A DNA stretch of 64,000 nt. It comes from Psychrobacillus vulpis. Its GTDB lineage: Bacteria; Bacillota; Bacilli; Bacillales_A; Planococcaceae. The DNA lies in contig NZ_VDGI01000008.1 in assembly GCF_006861825.1 (NCBI RefSeq), forward strand, positions 409-64,408, given 5' to 3'. Shown here piece by piece: positions 57,159 to 64,000 of the stretch. Below the pieces are notes generated by a model that did not search any database, was not told where the DNA came from, and saw only the letters and a list, made by a program, of their open reading frames with translations. Each line of letters begins with the position of its first letter. Position 1 is the stretch's first letter. Both the position numbers and the translations under genes were made by a program.

Positions 57159-57188
57159 TTGATAGGTTGATTGTTGGTAAACTATAAT
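57159..57188 (+). promoter_or_regulatory. Promoter of the GlnK/GlnL-like operon
   Basis: -35 TTGATA (57159-57164), 18-nt spacer, -10 TATAAT (57183-57188), 59 nt before the kinase gene. Otherwise the gap 56843-57246 holds only an unconvincing 36-codon frame (57004). Confidence 0.6.
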
Positions 57189-57246
57189 GGGGCGTAAAGG
57201 AAAAAGTCATTAAAGTATAAATGTATGTTGGAAATGGGAGAATATT

Positions 57247-58527
57247 ATGTTTTTTACACATCGATTTTTTAAGAAAGAATTTTATAGATCAGGTTTTATG
57301 TTAATGCTTTTGATAGCCTTGGTGACATCGATTATTAGTGAAGTCAAAGTTATTCCATTCGATGAAGAATCATTTAGGTTCGGATTAGGAAGCATCACTT
57401 TTTTTCTACTTATCCTTATTTGGTCACCCGCATCTCTGATTCGGACTGGATTTGTTACGGGGCTGACAGTTGTATGTTTGAGAATATTTGGGGATGTTGT
57501 TCTAAACGATATCCAAGTGACATTAAGCCTAAAAAATCATCTTCCGGCTTTTTTATTTTACTTTTTATTTGCATTGGGTTTACACATAATAAAGGTTAAT
57601 CGGTATAAAACATTTCCACTTCTATTAGGTGCATGGGCTACTCTTTTTGAATTTCTAGGAAACGGTATGGAGCAGCTTACCCGGCAATTACTATTACATC
57701 ATACATTATTAAGTTTGAAAGAGTGGGCATTATTACTAGGCGTTGCTTTGTTTCGAAGCTATTTCGTAGTAGGATTGTATAGTTCCTTTACTATTTCGGA
57801 ACAAAAGAAGCGTTTGGAAGAAACGCTTGGAGTAGGCTCTGAATTATATGCAGAAACACTTTATTTGCAAAAATTAATGAATCATATTGAACAAGTTACT
57901 GCTTCTAGCCATGATTTATATCGACAATTAAAAAAGAAAGAGTTACATGAGTTAAGTATTCAAGCGTTGCATATTGCACAAGAAATTCATGAAGTGAAAA
58001 AAGATTCCCAACGTATTTTGTCAGGGCTTTCTAAAATAACTGTAAGTAAAGTAGATAACCCTCTTTTTCTTTCGGATGTACTTAACTTCGTCGTTAGTGC
58101 AAATGAAAAATATAGTGAGCTATTAAAGAAAAATGTAACCTTCCATTTAATGGCGACAATCGATTATGAAACGGATCAGCAAATTCCGCTTCTAGCACTT
58201 CTTAATAATCTAACAGCAAATGCTGTTGAAGCTATTTCCCATAAAGGTGAAATTATGATTGAAATTTTTGAGGAATCAACTCGAACTTGTTTTGTTATAA
58301 AAGATACAGGTGCAGGAATTTTAGAAGAGGATGTATCTGTGATTTTTGAACCGGGTTATACGACAAAGTTTAATGATCAAGGGGTTGCAGCGACAGGAAT
58401 TGGATTATCTCATGTGAAAGAGATTATTCATACGCTAAAAGGGAAGATTCAAATTGAAACACCGAAAATAGGTACCGTTTTTCGGATTGAAATCCCAACT
58501 GAAAACATACGAAAGCGAGTGGAATAA
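57247..58527 (+). CDS. Sensor histidine kinase, GlnK (YcbA)-like
   Basis: 426 aa. The N-terminal 200 residues hold about six membrane helices; a coiled region (EQKKRLEETLGVGSELYAETLYLQK) follows. The phospho-acceptor helix is probably EIHEVKKDSQRI, the form used by GlnK/YcbA-type kinases. The ATPase has LLNNLTANAVEAIS, DTGAGILEEDV and GIGLSHVKEI. B. subtilis GlnK/GlnL induces glutamine utilisation genes. Two nt before its regulator, and followed by a glutamate symporter, so sensing of glutamine or glutamate is inferred. Confidence 0.85.
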   Translation: MFFTHRFFKKEFYRSGFMLMLLIALVTSIISEVKVIPFDEESFRFGLGSITFFLLILIWSPASLIRTGFVTGLTVVCLRIFGDVVLNDIQVTLSLKNHLPAFLFYFLFALGLHIIKVNRYKTFPLLLGAWATLFEFLGNGMEQLTRQLLLHHTLLSLKEWALLLGVALFRSYFVVGLYSSFTISEQKKRLEETLGVGSELYAETLYLQKLMNHIEQVTASSHDLYRQLKKKELHELSIQALHIAQEIHEVKKDSQRILSGLSKITVSKVDNPLFLSDVLNFVVSANEKYSELLKKNVTFHLMATIDYETDQQIPLLALLNNLTANAVEAISHKGEIMIEIFEESTRTCFVIKDTGAGILEEDVSVIFEPGYTTKFNDQGVAATGIGLSHVKEIIHTLKGKIQIETPKIGTVFRIEIPTENIRKRVE

Positions 58528-58529
58528 AA

Positions 58530-59420
58530 CTGCGTTATTTTATTGTAGATGATGATACAGCAAGTAGAACAATGCTGAAGAAAATTATTATGGAAGGTGA
58601 ACTAGGAGTTGTCATAGGCGAGGCGGAAAGTGGAGTTGCTTCTATTACATCCATTCTAGATATGCAACCTGACGTTGTCCTAATTGATTTGTTAATGCCA
58701 GAACTGGACGGCATTGAAACAATTATGAAGTTACGAAAAGAAGACTTTCAAGGACAATTTATAATGATTTCTCAAATTGTTAACAAAGAAATGGTAGGGG
58801 AAGCTTATGAAAATGGAGTAGAGTTCTTTATACATAAACCAATTAATCGTGTGGAAGTGCAGAGTATTTTAAGAAAAACAGCAGAGCAATTTAGATTAAA
58901 AGATTCGCTTCTAGCAATACGGGAATCATTAGAGAATATTAATCCTGGTAAAACAATGCAAAGAAAACAAAGCGTAAAGGAGATAGTTTTGTCGATTTTG
59001 AATGATATGGGGATTATCGGTGAAGTAGGAAGTGATGATATTGTTAAAGCTATGGAAGTACTTATGAATGAAAGTGAAAGAAGGACACAATTACCCCCAT
59101 TAAAAGATTTATATGAAGCAGTTGCTGCAAAGCTAGACTCGCCTAAAGTTGATATAAAAAAGGAAAGTAAAGCGATCGAACAGCGGATTCGTAGAACAAT
59201 TCTAGCAGCTATAAATAATTTAGCTTCATTAGGCTCAATTGATAATACGAATCCAGAGTTTGAATACTACGCACCACGTTATTTTGACTTCCAAGAAATT
59301 AGACATCAAATGCTCCATATTCAAGATAGTAAATTTGATTCACTGAAAGTAAAAATCAATAGTAAGAAGTTTCTTCAAGTGTTATATTTAGAAACTTTGG
59401 ATAAATACAAAAAGCAATAA
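58530..59420 (+). CDS. Response regulator, GlnL (YcbB)-like
   Basis: 296 aa if translation starts at CTG 58530. The frame from there reads (M)RYFIVDDDTASRTMLKK, the complete first strand and acidic pocket (VDDD) of a receiver domain; the first ATG (58572) would delete those residues. No ATG, GTG or TTG exists between the preceding in-frame stop and CTG 58530. The phospho-acceptor lies in VVLIDLLMPELDG and the conserved Lys in FFIHKPINR. The C-terminal YcbB domain (about 150-290) has an HTH-like IKKESKAIEQRIRRTILAAINN region. It starts 2 nt after the kinase stop, probably by translational coupling. Confidence 0.85.
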   Translation: MRYFIVDDDTASRTMLKKIIMEGELGVVIGEAESGVASITSILDMQPDVVLIDLLMPELDGIETIMKLRKEDFQGQFIMISQIVNKEMVGEAYENGVEFFIHKPINRVEVQSILRKTAEQFRLKDSLLAIRESLENINPGKTMQRKQSVKEIVLSILNDMGIIGEVGSDDIVKAMEVLMNESERRTQLPPLKDLYEAVAAKLDSPKVDIKKESKAIEQRIRRTILAAINNLASLGSIDNTNPEFEYYAPRYFDFQEIRHQMLHIQDSKFDSLKVKINSKKFLQVLYLETLDKYKKQ

Positions 59421-59448
59421 TGAAAACAATAAATTTTTAAATGTCGGA

Positions 59449-59464
59449 TTTTGTCGGATTTTAT
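59449..59464 (+). promoter_or_regulatory. Candidate GlnL operator before gltP
   Basis: TTTTGT-CGGA-TTTTAT matches TTTTGT-N4-TTTTGT, the direct repeat I recall as the B. subtilis GlnL operator, at 11 of 12 fixed positions. It is within a visible direct repeat TGTCGGATTT (59442-59461), 77 nt upstream of the symporter and just after the glnL-like stop. Confidence 0.5.
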
Positions 59465-59503
59465 AAGTCACCTGTAAAATATTCTAAAGGCTACTTTTAA
59501 GTG

Positions 59504-59517
59504 AGAAAGCGTTTTCA
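59504..59517 (+). promoter_or_regulatory. Candidate CcpA cre site before gltP
   Basis: AGAAAGCGTTTTCA fits the cre consensus TGWNANCGNTNWCA at all but the first base, with the central CG. It lies 23 nt before the gltP start, where CcpA would repress in glucose-rich conditions. Confidence 0.55.
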
Positions 59518-59540
59518 ATATTAAAGAGGTGATTTATTTT

Positions 59541-60815
59541 ATGAAGAAAAAGTTTAAATTTACTTTGGCATATCAGATTTTAACCGGATTAATACTAGGG
59601 GTTATTGTCGGAGCTATTTTCTTTGGAAATCCTGCAGTAGAGAAAATTTTGCAACCAATTGGTACCATCTTCATTAATATGATTAAAATGATTGTTGTAC
59701 CAATCATTGTTTCTACTTTAATCTTAGGTGTTGCAGGGACTGGAGATATAAAGCAATTAGGTAAACTTGGTGGGAAAACATTAATTTACTTTGAAGTTGT
59801 TACAACGATTGCTATTATCGTTGGTCTTCTTTCGGCAAATATTTTCCAACCAGGTGAAGGTGTGGATATGTCCACTCTTTCTAAAGGGAATATCGATCAA
59901 TATGTTCAAACTACGGAAGAAGTACAAAGCCATGGTTTTGGAGATATCCTTGTAAATATTGTTCCAAGTAATATTGTCCATTCAATGGCAGAGGGTGATA
60001 TGCTTGCTATTATTTTCTTTTCTGTAGTATTTGGCTTAGGAATTGCAGCCATTGGTGATAGAGGAAAACCAGTACTTGCATTTTTCCAAGGTACAGCAGA
60101 TGCAATGTTTTGGGTAACAAATTTCATTATGAAGTTTGCTCCATTTGGCGTATTTGCTCTAATTGGTGTGACGGTTTCAAAATTCGGTTTAGAATCTTTA
60201 GTACCACTTGGAAAATTAATGATACTTGTTTATGCAACAATGATCTTCTTCATCATTGTTGTACTTGGTGGTATTGCGAAGCTAGTAGGAATTAATATAT
60301 TCCACCTAATTAAAGTGTTGAAAGATGAGCTTCTTTTAGCATATTCTACATCTAGCTCAGAAACAGTATTGCCAAAAGTAATGGAGAAAATGGAGAAATT
60401 CGGATGTCCAAAAGATGTTGTATCTTTTGTTATTCCAACCGGTTATTCGTTTAACTTAGATGGTTCTACATTATATCAAGCAATTGCAGCAATTTTTATT
60501 GCGCAAATGTATGGTATCGATCTAAGTATTACGGAACAAATTACATTAGTATTAGTATTAATGGTTACGTCTAAAGGAATCGCGGGTGTACCGGGAGTGT
60601 CTTTCGTTGTATTACTAGCAACTTTAGGAACTGTAGGTATTCCAGTAGAAGGTCTTGCGTTCATTGCTGGAATTGACAGACTTCTAGATATGGCTCGTAC
60701 AGTAGTAAATGTAGTAGGTAATGCATTGGCTACAGTTGTTATGTCTAAATGGGAACATCGATTCGACACGGATAAAAAAGAGGAGTATTATGCCTCTCTT
60801 AATGAACCAGCATAA
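59541..60815 (+). CDS. Glutamate/dicarboxylate:cation symporter (DAACS family)
   Basis: 424 aa from ATG 59541 (AGAGGTGA 9 nt upstream; GTG 59529 is inside that site). Eight membrane helices and two re-entrant loops are expected. Family motifs: NMIKMIVVPIIVSTLILGV, STSSSETVLPKVMEKM (first hairpin Ser-rich motif), PTGYSFNLDGSTLYQ (unwound helix 7) and the C-terminal GIDRLLDMARTVVNVVGNA, with DxxRTxxN substrate-binding residues. Glutamate or aspartate is the likely substrate; C4-dicarboxylates are possible. It follows a GlnKL-like pair and has candidate GlnL and CcpA sites. Confidence 0.95.
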   Translation: MKKKFKFTLAYQILTGLILGVIVGAIFFGNPAVEKILQPIGTIFINMIKMIVVPIIVSTLILGVAGTGDIKQLGKLGGKTLIYFEVVTTIAIIVGLLSANIFQPGEGVDMSTLSKGNIDQYVQTTEEVQSHGFGDILVNIVPSNIVHSMAEGDMLAIIFFSVVFGLGIAAIGDRGKPVLAFFQGTADAMFWVTNFIMKFAPFGVFALIGVTVSKFGLESLVPLGKLMILVYATMIFFIIVVLGGIAKLVGINIFHLIKVLKDELLLAYSTSSSETVLPKVMEKMEKFGCPKDVVSFVIPTGYSFNLDGSTLYQAIAAIFIAQMYGIDLSITEQITLVLVLMVTSKGIAGVPGVSFVVLLATLGTVGIPVEGLAFIAGIDRLLDMARTVVNVVGNALATVVMSKWEHRFDTDKKEEYYASLNEPA

Positions 60816-60824
60816 AAAACAACA

Positions 60825-60852
60825 AACCGGCTGTCCATTTAGAGGCCGGTTT
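60825..60852. terminator. Bidirectional terminator after gltP
   Basis: AAACCGGC / GCCGGTTT stem with a 12-nt loop, then TTATTATT. It sits between convergent genes and overlaps the end of the MFS gene. Confidence 0.8.
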
Positions 60853-62035
60853 TATTATTGTATTTTCGATTTTGTGTATTTGAAGGCGTTTTAACTTTAA
60901 GCATACAGGCTAAAGCAAAGAGCATGCTTCCAGCAGTAGCGTTAAATAAAATTCCAAAACCAAATAAATCAATTAATAAACCTAAAATTGGAGGTGAAAT
61001 AATTGCAGCTAATGAAGAAACTAAATAATACAAGCCTGTTCGTGTTCCAAAACTATGTTCACTCCCAAAAGAAACGATATAGGGATATGAATTAATATTT
61101 ATACTAGCCCAAAACATCCCTCCAAGTAATAGAAGTGTGCGTAAGAAAAAGACAGTTTCCACCCAATTTAATAGAAAAAAAACAAAAAATAAACCAATGA
61201 TTCCGATTAAAATCATTTTTTTCTTCCCATATTTAGCTCCTAATAGCCCACTCGGTATAGCGGAAAGTACAAAGCTTAATGAAAAGAAGGCTAAAGAAAA
61301 AGCGGAAGCACTTTTTGATAAGCTAAGCTCATTTATCCCATATAACGTAAACAATGCCTCCATACCTTGAATTGCCATAAACCAAAAAAAGATAGCTGCT
61401 AATAGGAATATTGTTGGTGCATTTAGTTCCACTTTGTAATTAATTTTTGGTGTAGTCAAAATTGTATAAGGTATAGCATCTCTGTTTTCTTTAATTTTAT
61501 TAAAAACAATTAATAAAGCTATTAAGAACATTGCCGAAACTGCTAGGAATGGTAATGATTCTTCTATATCAAATAAAAGTGAACCGGCACTAAATGCTAA
61601 TATACCACCGCAACCCCCCATAAAATTTATTATTCCGTTAGCTTTTGTACGTTCAGTTTCAGGAGTAATATCTGGCATTAGGGCAATGGTAGGTGAGCGA
61701 AAAATCGCCATAGATAAATTCATACATACCATAAAAATGATTAAAGTAAGCAAACTAGTATGGAAAGGAATAAGACCGAAGAACAAAGCTGCAATCGGAA
61801 TACCGATAAGTAAGTAAGGCATACGCCGACCGTAGCGTGTATTTGTTCGATCACTACGATTTCCTATATAAGGCTGCAAAAAAAGAGCAAAATAATTATC
61901 AATTGTCATTAGAAAACCTATCAATGCAGTACTAGTAAGATAATTATCAAGGAAGAACGGGACAAATCCATTGTATAAGGACCATCCTAAACTAATGCTA
62001 AAAAATCCAAACCCTAATAGCCATATTTTTTTCAA
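60839..62035 (-). CDS. MFS transporter
   Basis: 398 aa from a TTG start (GAGGGAG upstream). About twelve membrane helices; PYIGNRSDRTNTRYGRRMPY between helices 2 and 3 carries the MFS signature and resembles SLC45/sucrose-type permeases (GxxSDRxxTRxGRRxP). The substrate may be a sugar but is not established. It is convergent with gltP and stands alone; no regulator gene is adjacent. Confidence 0.88.
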   Translation of the reverse strand: MKKIWLLGFGFFSISLGWSLYNGFVPFFLDNYLTSTALIGFLMTIDNYFALFLQPYIGNRSDRTNTRYGRRMPYLLIGIPIAALFFGLIPFHTSLLTLIIFMVCMNLSMAIFRSPTIALMPDITPETERTKANGIINFMGGCGGILAFSAGSLLFDIEESLPFLAVSAMFLIALLIVFNKIKENRDAIPYTILTTPKINYKVELNAPTIFLLAAIFFWFMAIQGMEALFTLYGINELSLSKSASAFSLAFFSLSFVLSAIPSGLLGAKYGKKKMILIGIIGLFFVFFLLNWVETVFFLRTLLLLGGMFWASININSYPYIVSFGSEHSFGTRTGLYYLVSSLAAIISPPILGLLIDLFGFGILFNATAGSMLFALACMLKVKTPSNTQNRKYNNKTGL

Positions 62036-62234
62036 CTCAGCTCTCCCTCGTATAGCAAATATAAAAAAGAATTGTACTTACTATATATATGGATTTTTTC
62101 ATGAATAAGTCCTTTTGGTTTTTATAAGCTCTACCAAAAAGGGTTATGAGAATGAACAAAAAATTGTAAATGTATATTCGCATTTTTAATTATTTAATCC
62201 AAAATTAAAAATTTTAGAGGTTAAATATACCTAA

Positions 62235-62281
62235 AAATACGAACGATAATCATTGACATGTTTGTAATGTTCGTTTAATAT
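62235..62281 (+). promoter_or_regulatory. PurR-box pair and promoter of pbuG
   Basis: Inverted CGAAC (62240-62244) and GTTCG (62269-62273), separated by 24 nt as before purA, lie in PurBox-like sequences. They embrace a -35 TTGACA (62253-62258) and -10 TAATAT (62276-62281) with a 17-nt spacer. PurR would block the promoter when PRPP is low. Confidence 0.7.
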
Positions 62282-62322
62282 AATGTCCGTAGTAATTATT
62301 AAATGAACAACTAAAAACACTT

Positions 62323-62391
62323 CATTCGTATATTCTCAGTGATAAGGTCTGAGAGTTTCTATTAAGAACCGAAAATTCTTAACTACGAATG
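62323..62391 (+). ncRNA. Purine riboswitch aptamer, guanine class
   Basis: P1 CATTCGTA / TACGAATG encloses P2 (CTCAG / CTGAG) and P3 (TTAAGAA / TTCTTAA), with the conserved core GAGTTTCTA and ACCGAAAA. The specificity base before TACGAATG is C (62383), as in guanine/hypoxanthine aptamers; adenine riboswitches have U. The host gene is a hypoxanthine/guanine permease, in agreement. Confidence 0.93.
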
Positions 62392-62415
62392 GGGAGATTC
62401 GTCTTCCCATTTTTA
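62389..62415 (+). terminator. Riboswitch-controlled terminator of pbuG
   Basis: ATGGGGAGA / TCTTCCCAT stem with a TTCG loop, followed by TTTT. Its left arm overlaps the 3' strand of P1 (ATG 62389-62391), and ACGAAT / ATTCGT offers an alternative pairing, so ligand binding should favour termination. Confidence 0.85.
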
Positions 62416-62445
62416 GTTAGGAATTTTTTATTTTAAGGAGGAAAT

Positions 62446-63735
62446 ATGGAACGTTTATTTAAATTAAGTGAACTGGGCACAAATGTGAAAACGGAGATAC
62501 TAGCAGGCTTTACAACATTTTTAACAATGGCATATATTATTTTTGTTAATCCGGCAATTCTATCGGCAGCAGGTGTCCCATTTGATCAAGTTTTTATTGC
62601 GACAATCGTTTCAGCAGTAATTGGAACGTTAATAGTGGCTTTGTTTGCAAATTATCCTATTGCTATTGCACCTGGAATGGGGATGAATGCTTATTTTACT
62701 AGTGTTGTTGCGACACAAGGGGTTAGTTATCAAGTAGTTTTTGGAGCAGTTTTGATAGCTGGTTTATTATTTCTTTTATTAACGTTTACTAAGTTCCGTG
62801 AACTACTTATCGAATCTATCCCAGCTTCCTTAAAGTATGGAATTACTTCGGGTATTGGGCTTTTTATTGCTTTTGTTGGTTTAAAAATGTCAAAGATTGT
62901 AGTAGGTAATAATGATGCATTAGTAACGCTTGGCAATTTACGTGACCCAGTTGCTATGCTGTCTATAGCAGGCATATTAATTACATGTGTTTTAATTGCT
63001 CGTAAAGTTAAGGGAGCCTTATTTATAGGAATGTTTGTAACTGCTATAATCGGTTATTTTACGGGGATGTTGCAATTTGAAGGTATTGTTTCGACTCCGC
63101 CGGAAATTGTATTTTTTGATTTAGATATTGCGGGAGTTTTTTCAAATTCTTTATATACAGTTGTGTTTTCATTTTTACTTGTTACTATTTTTGATACGAC
63201 AGGTACAATGATTGGAGTAACGGAGCAGGCTGGTCTCATGAAAGATGGCAAACTACCAAAAGCAAAATCAGCTCTTACAGCGGATGCTGTGGCGACAACA
63301 GTTGGTGCGGCTTTAGGTACGAGCCCATCTAGTGCATACATCGAATCGACAGCTGGAGTAGCAGCTGGTGGTCGTTCAGGATTAACTGCGTTCGTAGTAG
63401 CGATTCTATTCTTAGGTGCTTTATTCTTTTCTCCATTAGTATCGGCTATTTCATCACTTCCAGCAATTACAGCTCCAGCCCTAATTATTGTTGGTTGCTA
63501 TATGATGGAAGGGTTAGCAAAAATAAATTGGAAGAAGTTTGATGAAGCTTTTCCTGCCTTTGTAGTTATTCTTACGATGCCTTTAACTTCTAGTATTGCG
63601 ACAGGAATTGCACTAGGATTCATTACTTATCCATTAATTAAACTTGCGAACGGTAAAGGAAAAGAAGTGCATCCAATTATTTATATCTTTGGAGTTATTT
63701 TTGTTCTTCAAATGGTCTTTTTCCCAGGACATTGA
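62446..63735 (+). CDS. pbuG: Hypoxanthine/guanine permease PbuG (AzgA family)
   Basis: 429 aa, about 12 membrane segments. MERLFKLSELGTNVKTEI, GFTTFLTMAYIIFVNPAIL and APGMGMNAYF are AzgA-type NCS2 motifs; DTTGTMIGVTEQAGL and GTSPSSAYIESTAGVAAGGR are the conserved binding helices. It imports hypoxanthine and guanine by proton symport. The ribosome site is AAGGAGG. Controlled by the PurR-box pair and guanine riboswitch upstream; a terminator follows. Confidence 0.95.
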   Translation: MERLFKLSELGTNVKTEILAGFTTFLTMAYIIFVNPAILSAAGVPFDQVFIATIVSAVIGTLIVALFANYPIAIAPGMGMNAYFTSVVATQGVSYQVVFGAVLIAGLLFLLLTFTKFRELLIESIPASLKYGITSGIGLFIAFVGLKMSKIVVGNNDALVTLGNLRDPVAMLSIAGILITCVLIARKVKGALFIGMFVTAIIGYFTGMLQFEGIVSTPPEIVFFDLDIAGVFSNSLYTVVFSFLLVTIFDTTGTMIGVTEQAGLMKDGKLPKAKSALTADAVATTVGAALGTSPSSAYIESTAGVAAGGRSGLTAFVVAILFLGALFFSPLVSAISSLPAITAPALIIVGCYMMEGLAKINWKKFDEAFPAFVVILTMPLTSSIATGIALGFITYPLIKLANGKGKEVHPIIYIFGVIFVLQMVFFPGH

Positions 63736-63785
63736 TAGATATATTAGAAGGTAAGAGATCTGGTTTAAGAAAACAAAGTATCATA

Positions 63786-63834
63786 AAAAGTGTAGCATAT
63801 TCTCTTTTATCCATTGAGAGAATGCTACACTTTT
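63786..63834 (+). terminator. Terminator after pbuG
   Basis: Stem AAAGTGTAGCAT / ATGCTACACTTT with an inner TCTC / GAGA, followed by TTTTT. Confidence 0.9.
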
Positions 63835-63835
63835 T

Positions 63836-64000
63836 TAGATTAAAGGGATTAGGTTAGGTGAGGAGTAAACTTATAGAAGATTCTTACCACGCAAAACCAA
63901 TCTTTTGATCAGTAAACTATAAAACACCGTTTTCTTTTTTTGTCTCCATTTGAAAGAAGGGTGGGTATAGGGTGACACGAATCGAGTACTTATAGGATAT
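63836..64000. other. Right edge of window, no feature seen
   Basis: 165 nt with no convincing coding frame, hairpin or repeat copy. The next gene starts beyond the window. Confidence 0.5.

Overview
The window is an AT-rich, low-GC Gram-positive chromosome segment centred on the replication origin. Gene order (dnaA-dnaN-yaaA-recF-gyrB-gyrA on one side; rpmH-rnpA-spoIIIJ-jag-mnmE-mnmG-rsmG-noc-soj-spo0J on the other), the WalRKHIJ operon, and sporulation genes (spoIIIJ, yyaC) point to a spore-forming member of the Bacillales. The family is probably Planococcaceae/Caryophanaceae (Psychrobacillus-like); the family is inferred and the genus is a guess.

Layout. 1-59 is the 5' end of a 16S rRNA on the minus strand, with its promoter. 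319-10286 (minus) holds an HD-GYP-like gene, gyrA, gyrB, recF, yaaA, dnaN and dnaA. The origin is bipartite: a DnaA-box cluster upstream of dnaA (10345-10652), and a second one between dnaA and dnaN with DnaA-trio repeats beside an AT-rich unwinding element (8771-8942). 10776-19838 (plus) holds rpmH, rnpA, the membrane insertase, jag, tRNA/rRNA modification genes and the chromosome segregation genes, with parS sites at 6190, 17150 and 19655. 20759-24348 carries DUF554, yyaC, an MscS channel, DUF951 and ychF. 25874-33309 carries rpsF-ssb-rpsR, yybS-gdpP-rplI-dnaB and purA. 33708-43333 has an M23 peptidase, walRKHIJ, htrA, a small CxxH/CxxC protein and rlmH.

Downstream of rlmH the content becomes accessory. 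Two short segments (a hypothetical gene plus Fic; a Dph6-like ATPase) are each followed by a near copy of the 3' end of rlmH. This resembles cassette insertion at the site used by staphylococcal SCC elements, although no recombinase gene is present. Then follow a conserved hypothetical, a 30-aa membrane ORF with an orphan sensor kinase, an ECF S-component, a MetNIQ-type ABC transporter with a short ATPase, a nucleotidyltransferase, CAP and VanW surface proteins, PgeF, a GyrI-like protein, a GlnK/GlnL-type two-component system next to a glutamate symporter, an MFS transporter, and a hypoxanthine/guanine permease behind a guanine-class purine riboswitch.

Intergenic DNA is unusually informative. 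GC-rich palindromic repeats nested inside one another occur at four loci (19.9, 24.4, 49.1 and 52.8 kb). A different repeat lies at 41.0 kb. A gene-free stretch at 24.9-25.15 kb can fold into two multi-helix structures that I do not recognise. PurR-box pairs with identical 24-nt spacing precede purA and pbuG, and a candidate Noc-binding site precedes walR. Many genes use TTG or GTG starts, and the GlnL-type regulator appears to start at CTG.
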